64,000 nucleotides of DNA, from positions 1-64,000 of the forward strand of contig NZ_MORL01000025.1 in assembly GCF_001870735.1 (NCBI RefSeq), read 5' to 3'. The position numbers were made by a program, and so were the translations under genes. Source of the DNA: Arsenicibacter rosenii. Its GTDB lineage: Bacteria; Bacteroidota; Bacteroidia; Cytophagales; Spirosomataceae. Of this stretch, positions 7,602 to 16,247 are shown piece by piece. Each line of letters begins with the position of its first letter. The stretch's first letter is position 1. The notes beneath the pieces were generated by a model. It had not been told where the DNA came from, did no database searches, and saw only the letters and a program-made list of their open reading frames with translations.

Positions 7602-8075
7602 TTAACGCCCAATGTCGATAACCTCAAACTCCATCATGCCGGCCGGCACTTTGATTTCGGCCAGTTCGCCAACTTTTTTACCCAACAAGCCTTTACCGAT
7701 CGGCGAGCTGACGGAGATTTTACCCAGTTTCAGATCGGCTTCTTCTTCCGATACCAGTGTGTAGGTCATTTCAGCACCGTTGCGCTTGTTTTTAATCTTT
7801 ACTTTCGACAGCACCGATACCTGCGACGTATCCACGGTTGATTCGTCCAGAATCCGGGCATTTGCCACGATGTCTTCCAGTTTCGAAATCTTCAGCTCCA
7901 GCAGCCCCTGGGCATCTTTAGCCGCATCATATTCAGCATTTTCGCTTAAATCACCTTTGTCGCGTGCCTCAGCGATCTGACGGGCAATGTCGGCCCGGCC
8001 TTTGGTTTTCAGATCACTTAATTCGTTTTTCAGCCGGGTTAGTCCTTCCTCAGTATAATACGAAATCTTTGCCAT
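7602..8075 (-). CDS. greA: transcription elongation factor GreA
   Basis: 157 residues, the normal GreA length. The N-terminal coiled coil carries the tip motif GDLSENAEYDAAKDAQG, whose acidic residues reach into the RNA polymerase active site to stimulate cleavage of backtracked RNA. The C-terminal FKBP-like domain shows VSSPIGKGLLGKKVGE and ends IKVPAGMMEFEVIDI. The start MAKISYYTEEGL is canonical. It is the first gene of a likely greA-HIT operon and divergent from fmt. Confidence 0.97.
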   Translation of the reverse strand: MAKISYYTEEGLTRLKNELSDLKTKGRADIARQIAEARDKGDLSENAEYDAAKDAQGLLELKISKLEDIVANARILDESTVDTSQVSVLSKVKIKNKRNGAEMTYTLVSEEEADLKLGKISVSSPIGKGLLGKKVGELAEIKVPAGMMEFEVIDIGR

Positions 8076-8119
8076 AACTTAATTAATCTACTCTGTTCAC
8101 ACTGGTTTTAGTCACGAGA

Positions 8120-8167
8120 GGCATGACGCGTAACCGATGCGAATCTCATCGCTTTACCCGTCATGCC
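8120..8167. repeat. 48-bp cruciform-like palindrome in the greA/fmt divergent region
   Basis: Arms 8120-8133 and 8154-8167 (GGCATGACGCGTAA type) pair over 14 bp with one mismatch. An inner stem CGATG/CATCG is present at 8135-8139 and 8147-8151. It sits between two divergent starts (8075 and 8386), so it is not a 3' terminator. The remainder of 8076-8385 holds no convincing gene or TAnnTTTG box. Confidence 0.6.
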
Positions 8168-8385
8168 CCGTATTATAAAAACAAAAAGAACGGTACACTG
8201 ACCGTTCTGCAAGCAATTTCTTTTCTTTGCAGCTACGTCAGAACACACCGGCCATACCGAAACGTTTTGATAGCATATGTCGATTCAGTTTTGTTTCCCC
8301 GACAACAGACTGGTCGTCGTTGGGATGACAAAAATAATAATACTTCGGGGCCATTTCAAGTAACAGGCCCCTGTTCTTAAAAACA

Positions 8386-9321
8386 ATGACGCAAAAAATG
8401 ATTCCTCCGTTGCGAATAATTTTTATGGGTACGCCGGACTTTGCCGTGGCGAGCCTGCAAAAACTGATTGACGCTGGCTGTCAGGTTGTGGCTGTCGTCA
8501 CAGCGCCTGACCGTCCTTCGGGCCGGGGGTTACAGGTGATTGGTTCACCGGTTAAAAAAGCCGCTGAAGCGGCCGGTATACCGGTTTTACAACCTGAAAA
8601 ATTACGTGATCCGGCATTTCTCGAACAGCTCCGCTCCTACAACGCCGATCTGCAGGTGGTCGTAGCTTTCCGGATGCTGCCGGAAGTGGTCTGGGCCATG
8701 CCAACCATCGGTACGTTTAATCTGCACGGCTCGCTTCTGCCTCAGTACCGCGGGGCTGCCCCGATCAACTGGGCCGTGATCAACGGCGAAACCGAAACGG
8801 GCGTAACCACTTTTTTCATCGAAAAAGAAATTGATACGGGCCAGATGATTTTCCAGGCCACTGAGCCCATTCATCCCGATGATACGGCCGGTACCCTGCA
8901 TGACCGCCTGATGGCCCTGGGCGCCGACCTGGTCCTGAAAACGGTCCGGGCGATCGAAGCAGGTGACTATCCGCGCACGCCGCAACCGGTTTCCGATGAC
9001 CTGAAGCCTGCACCGAAGCTGTTCCGCGAGACTACGCAGATCAACTGGGAGCAGCCTGCGGCTCAAATCCGGAATTTTGTCCGTGGTCTGTCGCCCTTTC
9101 CGGCGGCCTGGACCATGATAAATGATAAGTTTTATAAAGTCTTTGCAGTATCAGCAGCCAGCGAATCACCGTTCGGCGCGGAGCCTGGCGTGGCCTGGTC
9201 CGATCACAAAAAAAAGATCCTCGTCCGTGCCGCTGACGAATGGCTGTCCATCGACCTCCTCCAGGCCGAAGGTAAACGGCGCATGACTGCCGAGGAGTAT
9301 TTGCGGGGAAATAAAATCTAA
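8386..9321 (+). CDS. fmt: methionyl-tRNA formyltransferase
   Basis: 311 residues, the full length of Fmt. It formylates initiator Met-tRNA with 10-formyl-THF in the cytoplasm. Family motifs: LRIIFMGTPDFAVASLQKL at the start, the catalytic block FNLHGSLLPQYRGAAPINWA (Asn and His) and EKEIDTGQMIF (Asp). The C-terminal tRNA-binding OB domain begins around NWEQPAAQIRNFVRGLSPFP. ATG codons at 8386 and 8398 are both possible; the first is given. It is followed by a triple palindrome and then folA. Folate cofactor use links the two genes. Confidence 0.96.
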   Translation: MTQKMIPPLRIIFMGTPDFAVASLQKLIDAGCQVVAVVTAPDRPSGRGLQVIGSPVKKAAEAAGIPVLQPEKLRDPAFLEQLRSYNADLQVVVAFRMLPEVVWAMPTIGTFNLHGSLLPQYRGAAPINWAVINGETETGVTTFFIEKEIDTGQMIFQATEPIHPDDTAGTLHDRLMALGADLVLKTVRAIEAGDYPRTPQPVSDDLKPAPKLFRETTQINWEQPAAQIRNFVRGLSPFPAAWTMINDKFYKVFAVSAASESPFGAEPGVAWSDHKKKILVRAADEWLSIDLLQAEGKRRMTAEEYLRGNKI

Positions 9322-9342
9322 AACCGGTATTTTTGCCCCGTA

Positions 9343-9472
9343 GAGACGCAATATGTTGCGTCTCCAAACAAACCACCGACGAGACGCACGCAATATCTTG
9401 CGTCTCCAAACGACGGGCCTTACCGAAACTGTTGACTAAGACACAGCCACGAGACGCAAGATATTGCGTCTC
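9343..9472. repeat. three copies of a GAGACGCAAnAT palindrome between fmt and folA
   Basis: Copies lie at 9343-9364, 9381-9406 and 9451-9472. Each is a near-perfect palindrome starting GAGACGCA and ending TTGCGTCTC. Copy 3 is close to the reverse complement of copy 1, so the block is also a larger inverted repeat with outer TAGAGACG/CGTCTCTA. Palindromes of this kind are dispersed in some Bacteroidota and cyanobacterial genomes (general knowledge). The last copy ends 24 bp before the folA ATG. Confidence 0.85.
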
Positions 9473-9496
9473 TACATGTATCAAATACAACTACAG

Positions 9497-9988
9497 ATGA
9501 AAATTTCTATGATCTGGGCCGAAGCTGAAAACGGCACCATCGGGCGCAACAATAACCTGCCGTGGCATTTACCCGACGATTTCAGGTATTTTAAGGAAAC
9601 AACGAGCGGCCATCCGATTATCATGGGACGAAAATCGTTCGAATCCCTCGGCAAGCCTTTGCCCAAACGCACCAACATCATCATTACCCGTAACCCCGAT
9701 TTCCGGCCGGCAGGCGTTACGGTCGTTAATAGTCTGGAAGAAGGCATTCAGGCCGCACAGGCCGTTAATCAGGAACAGATCTTTATCATTGGCGGCGCAG
9801 AAATTTACCGGCAGGCTCTCCCGTTGGCCAACACCCTGTACATTACGGAAGTACATAAAACCTACGAAGGCGATGCACATGCTCCCTATGTTAATCGGAG
9901 TGAATGGAATGAAGTCAGTCGCATACATCATCCCGTTGATGAGCGTCACGAAACCTCTTTTGATTTCGTTGTACTAACCAGAAAGTAG
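9497..9988 (+). CDS. folA: dihydrofolate reductase
   Basis: 163 residues, the usual size for DHFR. It reduces dihydrofolate to tetrahydrofolate with NADPH. Motifs: IWAEAENGTIGRNNNLPWHL (Met20-loop region with the active-site acid in LPDDF), IIMGRKSFESLG, IIGGAEIYRQALPLANTLYI (cofactor-binding G-G) and a C-terminal FVVLTRK strand. The frame is open from 9464, inside the palindrome block. The ATG at 9497 (MKISMIWAEA) fits the family start. It lies downstream of fmt. Confidence 0.96.
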   Translation: MKISMIWAEAENGTIGRNNNLPWHLPDDFRYFKETTSGHPIIMGRKSFESLGKPLPKRTNIIITRNPDFRPAGVTVVNSLEEGIQAAQAVNQEQIFIIGGAEIYRQALPLANTLYITEVHKTYEGDAHAPYVNRSEWNEVSRIHHPVDERHETSFDFVVLTRK

Positions 9989-10058
9989 CTTTTATTACAA
10001 TTTTATCGAAAACAACCACTGGTTTTTCAAATTAATAAAGGTTAATCTTTCGAAGTTG

Positions 10059-10146
10059 TAGAGTGAAAAATAAACAATACGTTTTTAAGGTAATTACTAA
10101 ATTTTATTCTTTATTACAATTTTAATCCAAATAATATTTCACTCTA
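10059..10146. repeat. AT-rich interval with separated 10-bp inverted repeat
   Basis: TAGAGTGAAA (10059-10068) is the exact inverse of TTTCACTCTA (10137-10146). A 13-14-nt direct repeat TTATTACAATTTTA occurs near 9994 and 10111. It sits just upstream of the -7 box at 10159-10166 in the 520-bp gap between folA and the esterase gene, which has no ORF of its own. Confidence 0.5.
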
Positions 10147-10158
10147 AAATTATCTGGT

Positions 10159-10166
10159 TACCTTTG
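10159..10166 (+). promoter_or_regulatory. -7 promoter box (TAnnTTTG) in the folA-esterase gap
   Basis: TACCTTTG is an exact -7 match. Transcription would begin near 10173, leaving a leader of about 335 nt before the ATG at 10510, or a separate short RNA. Confidence 0.5.
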
Positions 10167-10173
10167 CATATAG

Positions 10174-10352
10174 TAATAATCAGAACCGTAACATGTGGAC
10201 TTCACTAAGGAAGCCTATAAAAAAGACAATTTCAGTTCAAAATGAATCGTGTAGTGTGAGTGTATGTTGGATGTGGGGTATGGTTGTGAAGGCAGGTTCC
10301 AGCTACTATTAATCTCCCGGTAAGTCAAACAGTCCTGTTTAAGCCTTTTTTT
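10174..10352 (+). ncRNA. candidate short RNA or long 5' leader
   Basis: The stretch runs from just after the -7 box at 10159-10166 to a short stem (AAACAG/CTGTTT around 10328-10341) followed by seven Ts at 10346-10352. There is no ORF inside. It could be a small RNA of about 180 nt or the leader of the 10510 gene with an internal terminator. No known RNA family was recognised. Confidence 0.25.
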
Positions 10353-10509
10353 CTGTAGTCTGTTGACTGGCCGGCACGGCGGGCATCGATCTTCAGACGG
10401 TATATAATACCCTTGCTTTTAATATCACTGCTCAAACGTCTGCTGATAATCAGCCAGATCCGTTCCTCTTTTTCCTGCCGTACCCGCCGGGTATTGTGCG
10501 ACTAACCGA

Positions 10510-13500
10510 ATGAGACATTTTATTTTACTGGTTTCCCTCCTTGCTTTTGGTGTTTCTTCACTGAAAGCACAGGTACAAATTTCCTCTCCTCAATCACGCA
10601 TTGTTTACCAGCGTAACAAGAGTAATCAGGCTAACGTGATGGTAGCCGGCACAGCACCCGCTAACGCAACCCGTGCCGAAGCGCGTCTGGTGGCTCTCAA
10701 CGGCGGTCAAACCACAGACTGGACTACGATTCCCCTTCTTTCTTCCGGAAAAGCATTTAAAGGTTCGCTGACGGGCCAGGCTGGCTGGTATCAGCTCAAT
10801 GTACGGGTATGGAGTAACAGCTCCCTACTCGGCGAAAGTACGATCGATCGTGTGGGTATCGGTGAAGTTTTTATCGTGGCGGGGCAGTCGAATGCCGTGG
10901 GCGTACACGACACCGAAGGCGCTACCGACGACCGGATTTCCTGCGTGGATTTCCGCGACAACGAGCTTCATGAACAACTGCTGCCGGTTGCCTTCAGCCA
11001 GGCAGTGACCGGCGCCAACATCGGCCCGTCGAATCCTTTACACGTCTGGGGTATGCTCGGGCAACGGCTCGTACAGCGGCTGAATGTACCGGTGCTGATA
11101 CTGGGCGCTGCGCAGGCGGCCACCAGCAGTGAGCAGTGGCGGCGTACGGCTGAGGGCACCGGCGATGCATCCGGCCTGCCTTACCGGCGGCTGGGCGTTG
11201 CCATTCTGCACTATGCCTCCCGTACCGGTCTCCGCGGTATTTTGTGGCATCAGGGTGAAGGCGATGTCGGCCGGGGCGGCGACCAGTATTTCAGTAATCT
11301 ACAGTATATCATCAATAAAAGCCGGGAGCAGCTTCATTTCGGTAACCTGGCCTGGGTTATTTCGCGGGCAACCTATACCTACGGCCAGACCGACGAAAGC
11401 GTCATTTCGGCTCAGAACCGGCTCATTAACCTTGTCCCGAATGCCTTTGAAGGCCCCTATACCGATGTGCTGACCGGTGGCGAAAACCGCCCGGATAACG
11501 TTCACTTTGGCGGTACCGGCCTGATCCGGTTAACCGAGCTGTGGGATCAAAGTCTGAACAATGAGTTTTTCAACCGCTCAACGCCCTTCAGTGTCAGCGG
11601 TGATACTCCGCTTATTACGACCGGCCACATTACCCCCTACAACCGTGCCTCGGGCGAACAGATCTGGGTACCGTACGTACAACGCGGCCCGTTCGAAAAC
11701 ACGAACCAGTTTAAGGCGCAGCTCCTGGCAGACAACGGCAATGTAGTCGCCGAATCAGGTACCAGCACACAAAATCCGCTACCGCTCCAGTTGCCGGGTA
11801 ACCTGGCCACGGGTATGTACCGCGTTCGCGTCGTTGCTACGCAGCCAGCCATCGCAGGGGTCGCCGGCGAGGCGTTCCGGATTATTCAGGGGGGCGCTCC
11901 GTCGGGCAGCGGTGAGTCGCCGGTTCTGCAAAATGTAGTTGGTGGTCAGCTCGATGCGACCATTATCCGGATGGGTTACCGCTACGACGCACCAAGCCAC
12001 GGCTTTTCTATTCTGATCAATGCCACATCGGCAACAGAAGTACGGATGGAACGTATTGATGGCGGTTATTTCGGCGAAACCAACTGGGCCATTGCCCCGG
12101 CGAATACCGACTATGGCAGCTTTAATTTCGGCCGCTACTACTCACCCGTTTCGGTGGGCGTCGGTGGCGTAGAGCCGGGCCGCTATCGGTTATCTGCCCG
12201 GAAAGCAGGTAACAGCGGCGCCGGCCAATGGGTTGAAGTAACGCTGGTCAACGGACGGAATACTATTTTCCAGGCCGACAGCGACGGCACAACCACCACG
12301 CCGCCAGCCACCACCACCACGACTCCGCCAAGCACAACTACCACAACCCCACCCGTCTCCACCACGCCGGATCCGACAACCCAGCCGGGCACCCCGCCGG
12401 TCACGACCTACGTACAGCGCATTGGTTACAAGTATGATGCCCCAACCCACGGTTTTCAGTTACTGGCTCAGGCCAGTGGCCTGGTTGACATGAAACTGGA
12501 ACGGCTCGATGGCACTTTCGGCGAAACGAACTGGGGCAGCGCTGTTCAAAACACAGAATTCTTCAGCTTCAACAACTTCCGTTATTATGCCCCACAGGCG
12601 ATGGGAGTAGGTGGCGTTGAACCAGGCCGCTACCGGTTATCCATCCGGAAACCTAACGACAATACCGCTATCGTTACCACCGAAGTTATCCTTGAAAACG
12701 GCATCCATACGATAACGTTTACAGACACCGGCCAACCGACCACGCCTACCCCATGGGATAAACCACTGCCTGTTAATCCGGGAGCGGATGTAGTCATCCG
12801 TACTATCGGGTACAAATACGACATGCCAACCCACGGTTTTCATTTGCTGGCTGATGTGACCGGAGCCGTAGAGATGCGTCTGGAACGTATCGATGGCGGA
12901 ACCTTTAACGAAACAAACTGGGCTTCGGCCACGTCCAACAGCGAGTTTGGGGGCTACTCTGTTACCCGCTATTATGCTCCCCTCGCTATGGGCGTGGCCG
13001 GTGTCGAACCAGGCCGCTACCGGCTTTCGGTCCGCAAAACCGGCGATAACAGCAACGGCCAGTCCGTTGAGGTAGATTTACAGAACGGACTTTTTGCTGT
13101 TGGTACAGGTACTGTCAATTCTGCCAAACAAGACGTAGTCATTACCCCTCAGCCTGCTCCGGCAAACGGTCAGCTTACGGCTATCGGTTATAAATATGAC
13201 ATGCCGACACATGGCTTTCAGTTGCTGATAAATGCAACGACAGCTGTTGAGGTGAAACTGGAACGACTGGACGGCTATTTCGGTGAAACAAACTGGGCAA
13301 CCGCAGCCAGTGGTAATCAGTATGCCGGCTATACGAATTTCCGGACATACAACCCCTTATCGATGGGTGTGGGTGGTGTTGAGCCGGGACGCTACCGGTT
13401 ATCCGCACGCTTGGCGGGTGATACCGGCCAGGGCATCAGCACCGACGTAACCCTGGGTCACGGGGTGTTTGGCGTCTGGGCACCGGCAGGTCGGCAGGCA

Positions 13501-13782
13501 GTTGTGAGTGAAGCCGCAGTTTCGTCACCGGAAGCAACCTGGCGTGCCTGGCCCAACCCGGTCAATCGGTATGCAACCGTATCCGTACCGGTTACGGCAT
13601 CCGGTAAGGCGCTGCGCGTCGTGCTGTTCTCGGCAAGCGGTGTTCCCGTTTCCATTCCTGAGCCGGCGATGCGCGGCAACCAGCTCGAAGTAGATTTGAA
13701 TCAGCTCCCGACCGGTCTTTACCTCCTCCGTATTTCCGACGATACCCAACCCCTCCAGACAGTCAGGATTCTTAAAGAGTGA
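10510..13782 (+). CDS. T9SS-exported SGNH/sialate O-acetylesterase-like protein with four internal repeats
   Basis: 1,090 residues with a signal peptide ending SSLKAQ. The esterase domain (about 110-355) has the SASA/SGNH blocks GEVFIVAGQSNAVG (Ser), GILWHQGEGD and DNVHFGGTGL (Asp/His), as in carbohydrate acetylesterases. A beta-rich region follows (to about 480). Then come four copies of a roughly 95-residue module, starting near 485, 635, 763 and 889, each with GYKYDxPTHGF, a FGETNWA-like turn, and GVGGVEPGRYRLS. A Thr/Pro linker (about 596-630) separates copies 1 and 2. The last 80 residues (WPNPVNRYATVSV ... LPTGLYLLRIS) form a type IX secretion sorting domain, so the protein should reach the cell surface or medium. 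The repeat module was not recognised; a carbohydrate-binding role is a guess. Confidence 0.85.
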   Translation: MRHFILLVSLLAFGVSSLKAQVQISSPQSRIVYQRNKSNQANVMVAGTAPANATRAEARLVALNGGQTTDWTTIPLLSSGKAFKGSLTGQAGWYQLNVRVWSNSSLLGESTIDRVGIGEVFIVAGQSNAVGVHDTEGATDDRISCVDFRDNELHEQLLPVAFSQAVTGANIGPSNPLHVWGMLGQRLVQRLNVPVLILGAAQAATSSEQWRRTAEGTGDASGLPYRRLGVAILHYASRTGLRGILWHQGEGDVGRGGDQYFSNLQYIINKSREQLHFGNLAWVISRATYTYGQTDESVISAQNRLINLVPNAFEGPYTDVLTGGENRPDNVHFGGTGLIRLTELWDQSLNNEFFNRSTPFSVSGDTPLITTGHITPYNRASGEQIWVPYVQRGPFENTNQFKAQLLADNGNVVAESGTSTQNPLPLQLPGNLATGMYRVRVVATQPAIAGVAGEAFRIIQGGAPSGSGESPVLQNVVGGQLDATIIRMGYRYDAPSHGFSILINATSATEVRMERIDGGYFGETNWAIAPANTDYGSFNFGRYYSPVSVGVGGVEPGRYRLSARKAGNSGAGQWVEVTLVNGRNTIFQADSDGTTTTPPATTTTTPPSTTTTTPPVSTTPDPTTQPGTPPVTTYVQRIGYKYDAPTHGFQLLAQASGLVDMKLERLDGTFGETNWGSAVQNTEFFSFNNFRYYAPQAMGVGGVEPGRYRLSIRKPNDNTAIVTTEVILENGIHTITFTDTGQPTTPTPWDKPLPVNPGADVVIRTIGYKYDMPTHGFHLLADVTGAVEMRLERIDGGTFNETNWASATSNSEFGGYSVTRYYAPLAMGVAGVEPGRYRLSVRKTGDNSNGQSVEVDLQNGLFAVGTGTVNSAKQDVVITPQPAPANGQLTAIGYKYDMPTHGFQLLINATTAVEVKLERLDGYFGETNWATAASGNQYAGYTNFRTYNPLSMGVGGVEPGRYRLSARLAGDTGQGISTDVTLGHGVFGVWAPAGRQAVVSEAAVSSPEATWRAWPNPVNRYATVSVPVTASGKALRVVLFSASGVPVSIPEPAMRGNQLEVDLNQLPTGLYLLRISDDTQPLQTVRILKE

Positions 13783-13788
13783 AAGAGC

Positions 13789-13825
13789 GAAAGAGCGATA
13801 CGCCGCTTTAGCGTATCGCTCTTTC
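13789..13825. terminator. bidirectional terminator between convergent genes
   Basis: GAAAGAGCGATACGC (13789-13803) pairs perfectly over 15 bp with GCGTATCGCTCTTTC (13811-13825). The stop codons of the two convergent genes flank it. The arm is preceded by a second copy of the word GAAAGAGCG. Confidence 0.75.
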
Positions 13826-13827
13826 AC

Positions 13828-15039
13828 TCATTTTATCTTCATAAGCAACGTCACGATATTCGACACCATGGTGGTGGTACGGTAATAGTGACCGTAGCGG
13901 AGTTCGACAGCGTTCAGGTGTTTGATACCAAGTACCCCCCCCGGAGGCGATACCCGCAAGCCGGTTCCGACAAAATGGCTGTCGAAACCAGAGACATCAT
14001 AATCACTGGTATAATACTGACTCGTGGCCAGGTGTTTGGCATAGGGAGCAAAATACCGGACAGCAGTCTGTGTATTAAAGCGGTAAAACGGGCTCAGGGA
14101 GATAAACGACGTAAACTTAACCGGCACTTCCAGACTGGCCGTATGAGCCGTCATTCCCCAGCTATCCATGTAGTAGCGGTAGAAAAACCGCAGAATGGTT
14201 TTATCCCCCAGAAAGTAGCTGGCCCGCATCCCGACCGGCAGTTTCATGCGGTTGCCCGGCAGTTTTTCTACCCGCTCGGAGCCGTCCGTAAAATATACCC
14301 GGTGATATGGCGTACTCAGCAACCCTTCCTGATACGACGGCTCAACTGTAAATAACATCTGCAACCGCTTGTTGACCACCTGCGACACCGAAAGCGACGC
14401 ATTGTACGAATTACGCGGCTTATAGTCAATCGGGGCAAAATCCCCTTTCGCCCCCGACCCATAGGTTAGCGACCGTAGCTCAGCCGGTAAAATAGCCGAC
14501 CATGTATCGAAAAACGCACCGGCTTTCAGACTCACCTCCCGGTTATTATCGCGGGAAGCCTGCGCCAGGCTGAGTGTCAGCCCGCGAGATACGTAATCAT
14601 ATTCTTTCGAGAAATAGCCGCTGATACCCGCCGTACTGTTGGTTACCTCATTTTTCACGCTCCACGACAGGGTACCATACCGGTGAGTATCGGACATCGA
14701 GGCCGATGAAATAGTACGCGGATCAATGTTATCCGACGACGCAGAGGTGTAATAATCAATGGTTCCGTCGGCGTTGATGGTATGCAGGCGGTTGCGTTTA
14801 TCCCGGAACGACAGGCGGACTTCCAGTGAGGTCGCATAGTCGGTTAGTTTTTCGGTGCCGATCCCGCCCGTTACGGCCGAACGGTTACCATCCTGCTCAT
14901 AGTAGCTCGAAACAAGATTGATTTCTTCCAGTTTCAGCTTTCTGGATGTATAAGACGTAGTCTGCGCCGGCTGCTGGCCCTGCCCGCGGGCAGTAAACAG
15001 GCTAAGCAATAAGCCAACGGTTACGGTGAGTTTTTTCAT
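13828..15039 (-). CDS. DUF3570 outer-membrane beta-barrel protein
   Basis: 403 residues with a cleavable signal peptide (MKKLTVTVGLLLSLFTARGQ). The chain alternates polar and aromatic residues as in outer-membrane barrels and follows the DUF3570 pattern: EINLVSSYYEQDGNRSAVTG near the N-terminus, DYYTSASSDNIDPRTISSAS, and a C-terminal barrel strand block RYGHYYRTTTM. Family members occur with ApbE, thioredoxin and DUF4266 genes, and their function is not known to me. It is the last gene of a five-gene operon, 12 bp behind the DUF4266 gene. Confidence 0.85.
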   Translation of the reverse strand: MKKLTVTVGLLLSLFTARGQGQQPAQTTSYTSRKLKLEEINLVSSYYEQDGNRSAVTGGIGTEKLTDYATSLEVRLSFRDKRNRLHTINADGTIDYYTSASSDNIDPRTISSASMSDTHRYGTLSWSVKNEVTNSTAGISGYFSKEYDYVSRGLTLSLAQASRDNNREVSLKAGAFFDTWSAILPAELRSLTYGSGAKGDFAPIDYKPRNSYNASLSVSQVVNKRLQMLFTVEPSYQEGLLSTPYHRVYFTDGSERVEKLPGNRMKLPVGMRASYFLGDKTILRFFYRYYMDSWGMTAHTASLEVPVKFTSFISLSPFYRFNTQTAVRYFAPYAKHLATSQYYTSDYDVSGFDSHFVGTGLRVSPPGGVLGIKHLNAVELRYGHYYRTTTMVSNIVTLLMKIK

Positions 15040-15051
15040 GTTCTGCTTTGC

Positions 15052-15276
15052 TTAGTTACACCCACACCCACCCCCGCTCTTGCCGCCGTTGGCCCCTGCC
15101 GCACCCTCGCGGTACAGGTAGAAATTGGTCTCAAACTTTTCCGACTTACGGCCGGCCAGTTCCATTTCCGAGTCGTTGATGCGGTTTTTCTGGTATTCTT
15201 TAACCGGCACACACGACGCCAGGCCAAACAACAGACCCAGGCCTGAAAAGACCGCTGCTTTTTTTGAATAGTTCAT
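15052..15276 (-). CDS. DUF4266 small lipoprotein with Gly-rich CGC tail
   Basis: 74 residues. A lipoprotein signal with lipobox GLASC (Cys22) is followed by PVKEYQKNRINDSEMELAGR and FYLYREGAAGANGG, ending in a glycine-rich tail KSGGGCGCN. The two Cys at the extreme C-terminus (71 and 73) resemble a metal- or thiol-binding tag or a modification site (inference). Short DUF4266 proteins of this form are typical partners of DUF3570 and ApbE. The mature part has little room for an enzyme, so a carrier or anchor role in the envelope is likely. It is 11 bp from the ApbE gene. Confidence 0.85.
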   Translation of the reverse strand: MNYSKKAAVFSGLGLLFGLASCVPVKEYQKNRINDSEMELAGRKSEKFETNFYLYREGAAGANGGKSGGGCGCN

Positions 15277-15287
15277 AGGGGAGTTCG

Positions 15288-16247
15288 TTACGAATCAATT
15301 TTTATGTTGGCCGATGTGTAGACACGGTCCTGATCGTCGACAATCACGCAGGCAAGCTGGCGGATCTGGTTAATCAGGTTCAGGCCCGCCCGTACGCCCA
15401 TCACCATTACAGGTGTTGCCATCGCATCTGCGATTTCGGCATTCGGGCAAATAATTGTTACGCTTTTGATACCGGTTACGGGTAAGCCCGTTTTCGGATC
15501 GATGGTATGCGAGTAGCGTTTTCCGTCAATGACGGCATATTTCTCGTAATTACCCGACGTAGCAACGGCCATATTACTGATATTCATGTAGGAAAACGCT
15601 TCATGCCGGGCATTCGGATTGGCGATACCGATGGTCCATGGCTTCCCGTTTGGCTGGTCGCCCCAGGTTGTCAGGTCACCGGCGGCATTCACCACCCCGC
15701 TGCTTACGCCTCGGCCGCGTAACAGCTGCCGTGCCATTTCGGCGGCATAGCCTTTCCCGATGCCCCCGAAACCAAGGCGCATGCCTTGTTCCCGCAGAAA
15801 AACCGACTGGTCCGCTTCATTCAGGATAACGTTCCGGTAATTAATCAGCCGGACAAGTTTGCGGGCGGTAGCCGGATCGGGTAACTCCGTCATCTGCGTG
15901 TCGAAGTTCCAGAGGCGTTTGTCGATGGAGCCGTAGGTAATATCGAAAGCTCCCTGCGTTAGTGCTGATAGCCGGAGCGATCGCTGGATTAATCCGAATA
16001 CCTCCCGATCGACCCGTACGGGCCCAATACCCGCCTGCCGGTTAATCAGTGCCGTCTGGCTGTCTTCGCTGAATGTCGTCAGCAGCTTCTCTATACGCCG
16101 GATTTCATCAATGGCGGTATCAATTTGTTTTCCAGCCCATTGATGATCTTCACCTACCACGCTGATGTCAAACCGGTTACCCATCAGCCGCAGGGTTTTC
16201 TGATGAATAAGCCCTGTCGGATCAGTTTGCAGCGCGGGTGGCTCCAT
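15288..16247 (-). CDS. apbE: FAD:protein FMN transferase (ApbE family)
   Basis: 319 residues. ApbE enzymes attach FMN from FAD to Ser/Thr of envelope redox proteins, with Mg2+. Family blocks: LMGNRFDISVVGED, KLLTTFSEDSQTALINRQAG, FDITYGSIDKRLWNFD, RLGFGGIGKGYAAE (flavin-binding glycines), VNAAGDLTTWG, and SHTIDPKTGLPVTGIKSVTI with ADAMATPVMVMG (metal site). No signal peptide is visible from the ATG at 16247, which is unusual for an envelope enzyme; an earlier non-ATG start cannot be excluded. The gene overlaps the thioredoxin gene by 26 bp. Its target is not obvious, and the operon has no FMN-bind domain. Confidence 0.9.
   Translation of the reverse strand: MEPPALQTDPTGLIHQKTLRLMGNRFDISVVGEDHQWAGKQIDTAIDEIRRIEKLLTTFSEDSQTALINRQAGIGPVRVDREVFGLIQRSLRLSALTQGAFDITYGSIDKRLWNFDTQMTELPDPATARKLVRLINYRNVILNEADQSVFLREQGMRLGFGGIGKGYAAEMARQLLRGRGVSSGVVNAAGDLTTWGDQPNGKPWTIGIANPNARHEAFSYMNISNMAVATSGNYEKYAVIDGKRYSHTIDPKTGLPVTGIKSVTIICPNAEIADAMATPVMVMGVRAGLNLINQIRQLACVIVDDQDRVYTSANIKIDS

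Noticed and set aside
8123-8380. Open frame of 85 codons before fmt
   Set aside because: It starts inside the palindrome 8120-8167, has no family likeness and covers the divergent promoter region.
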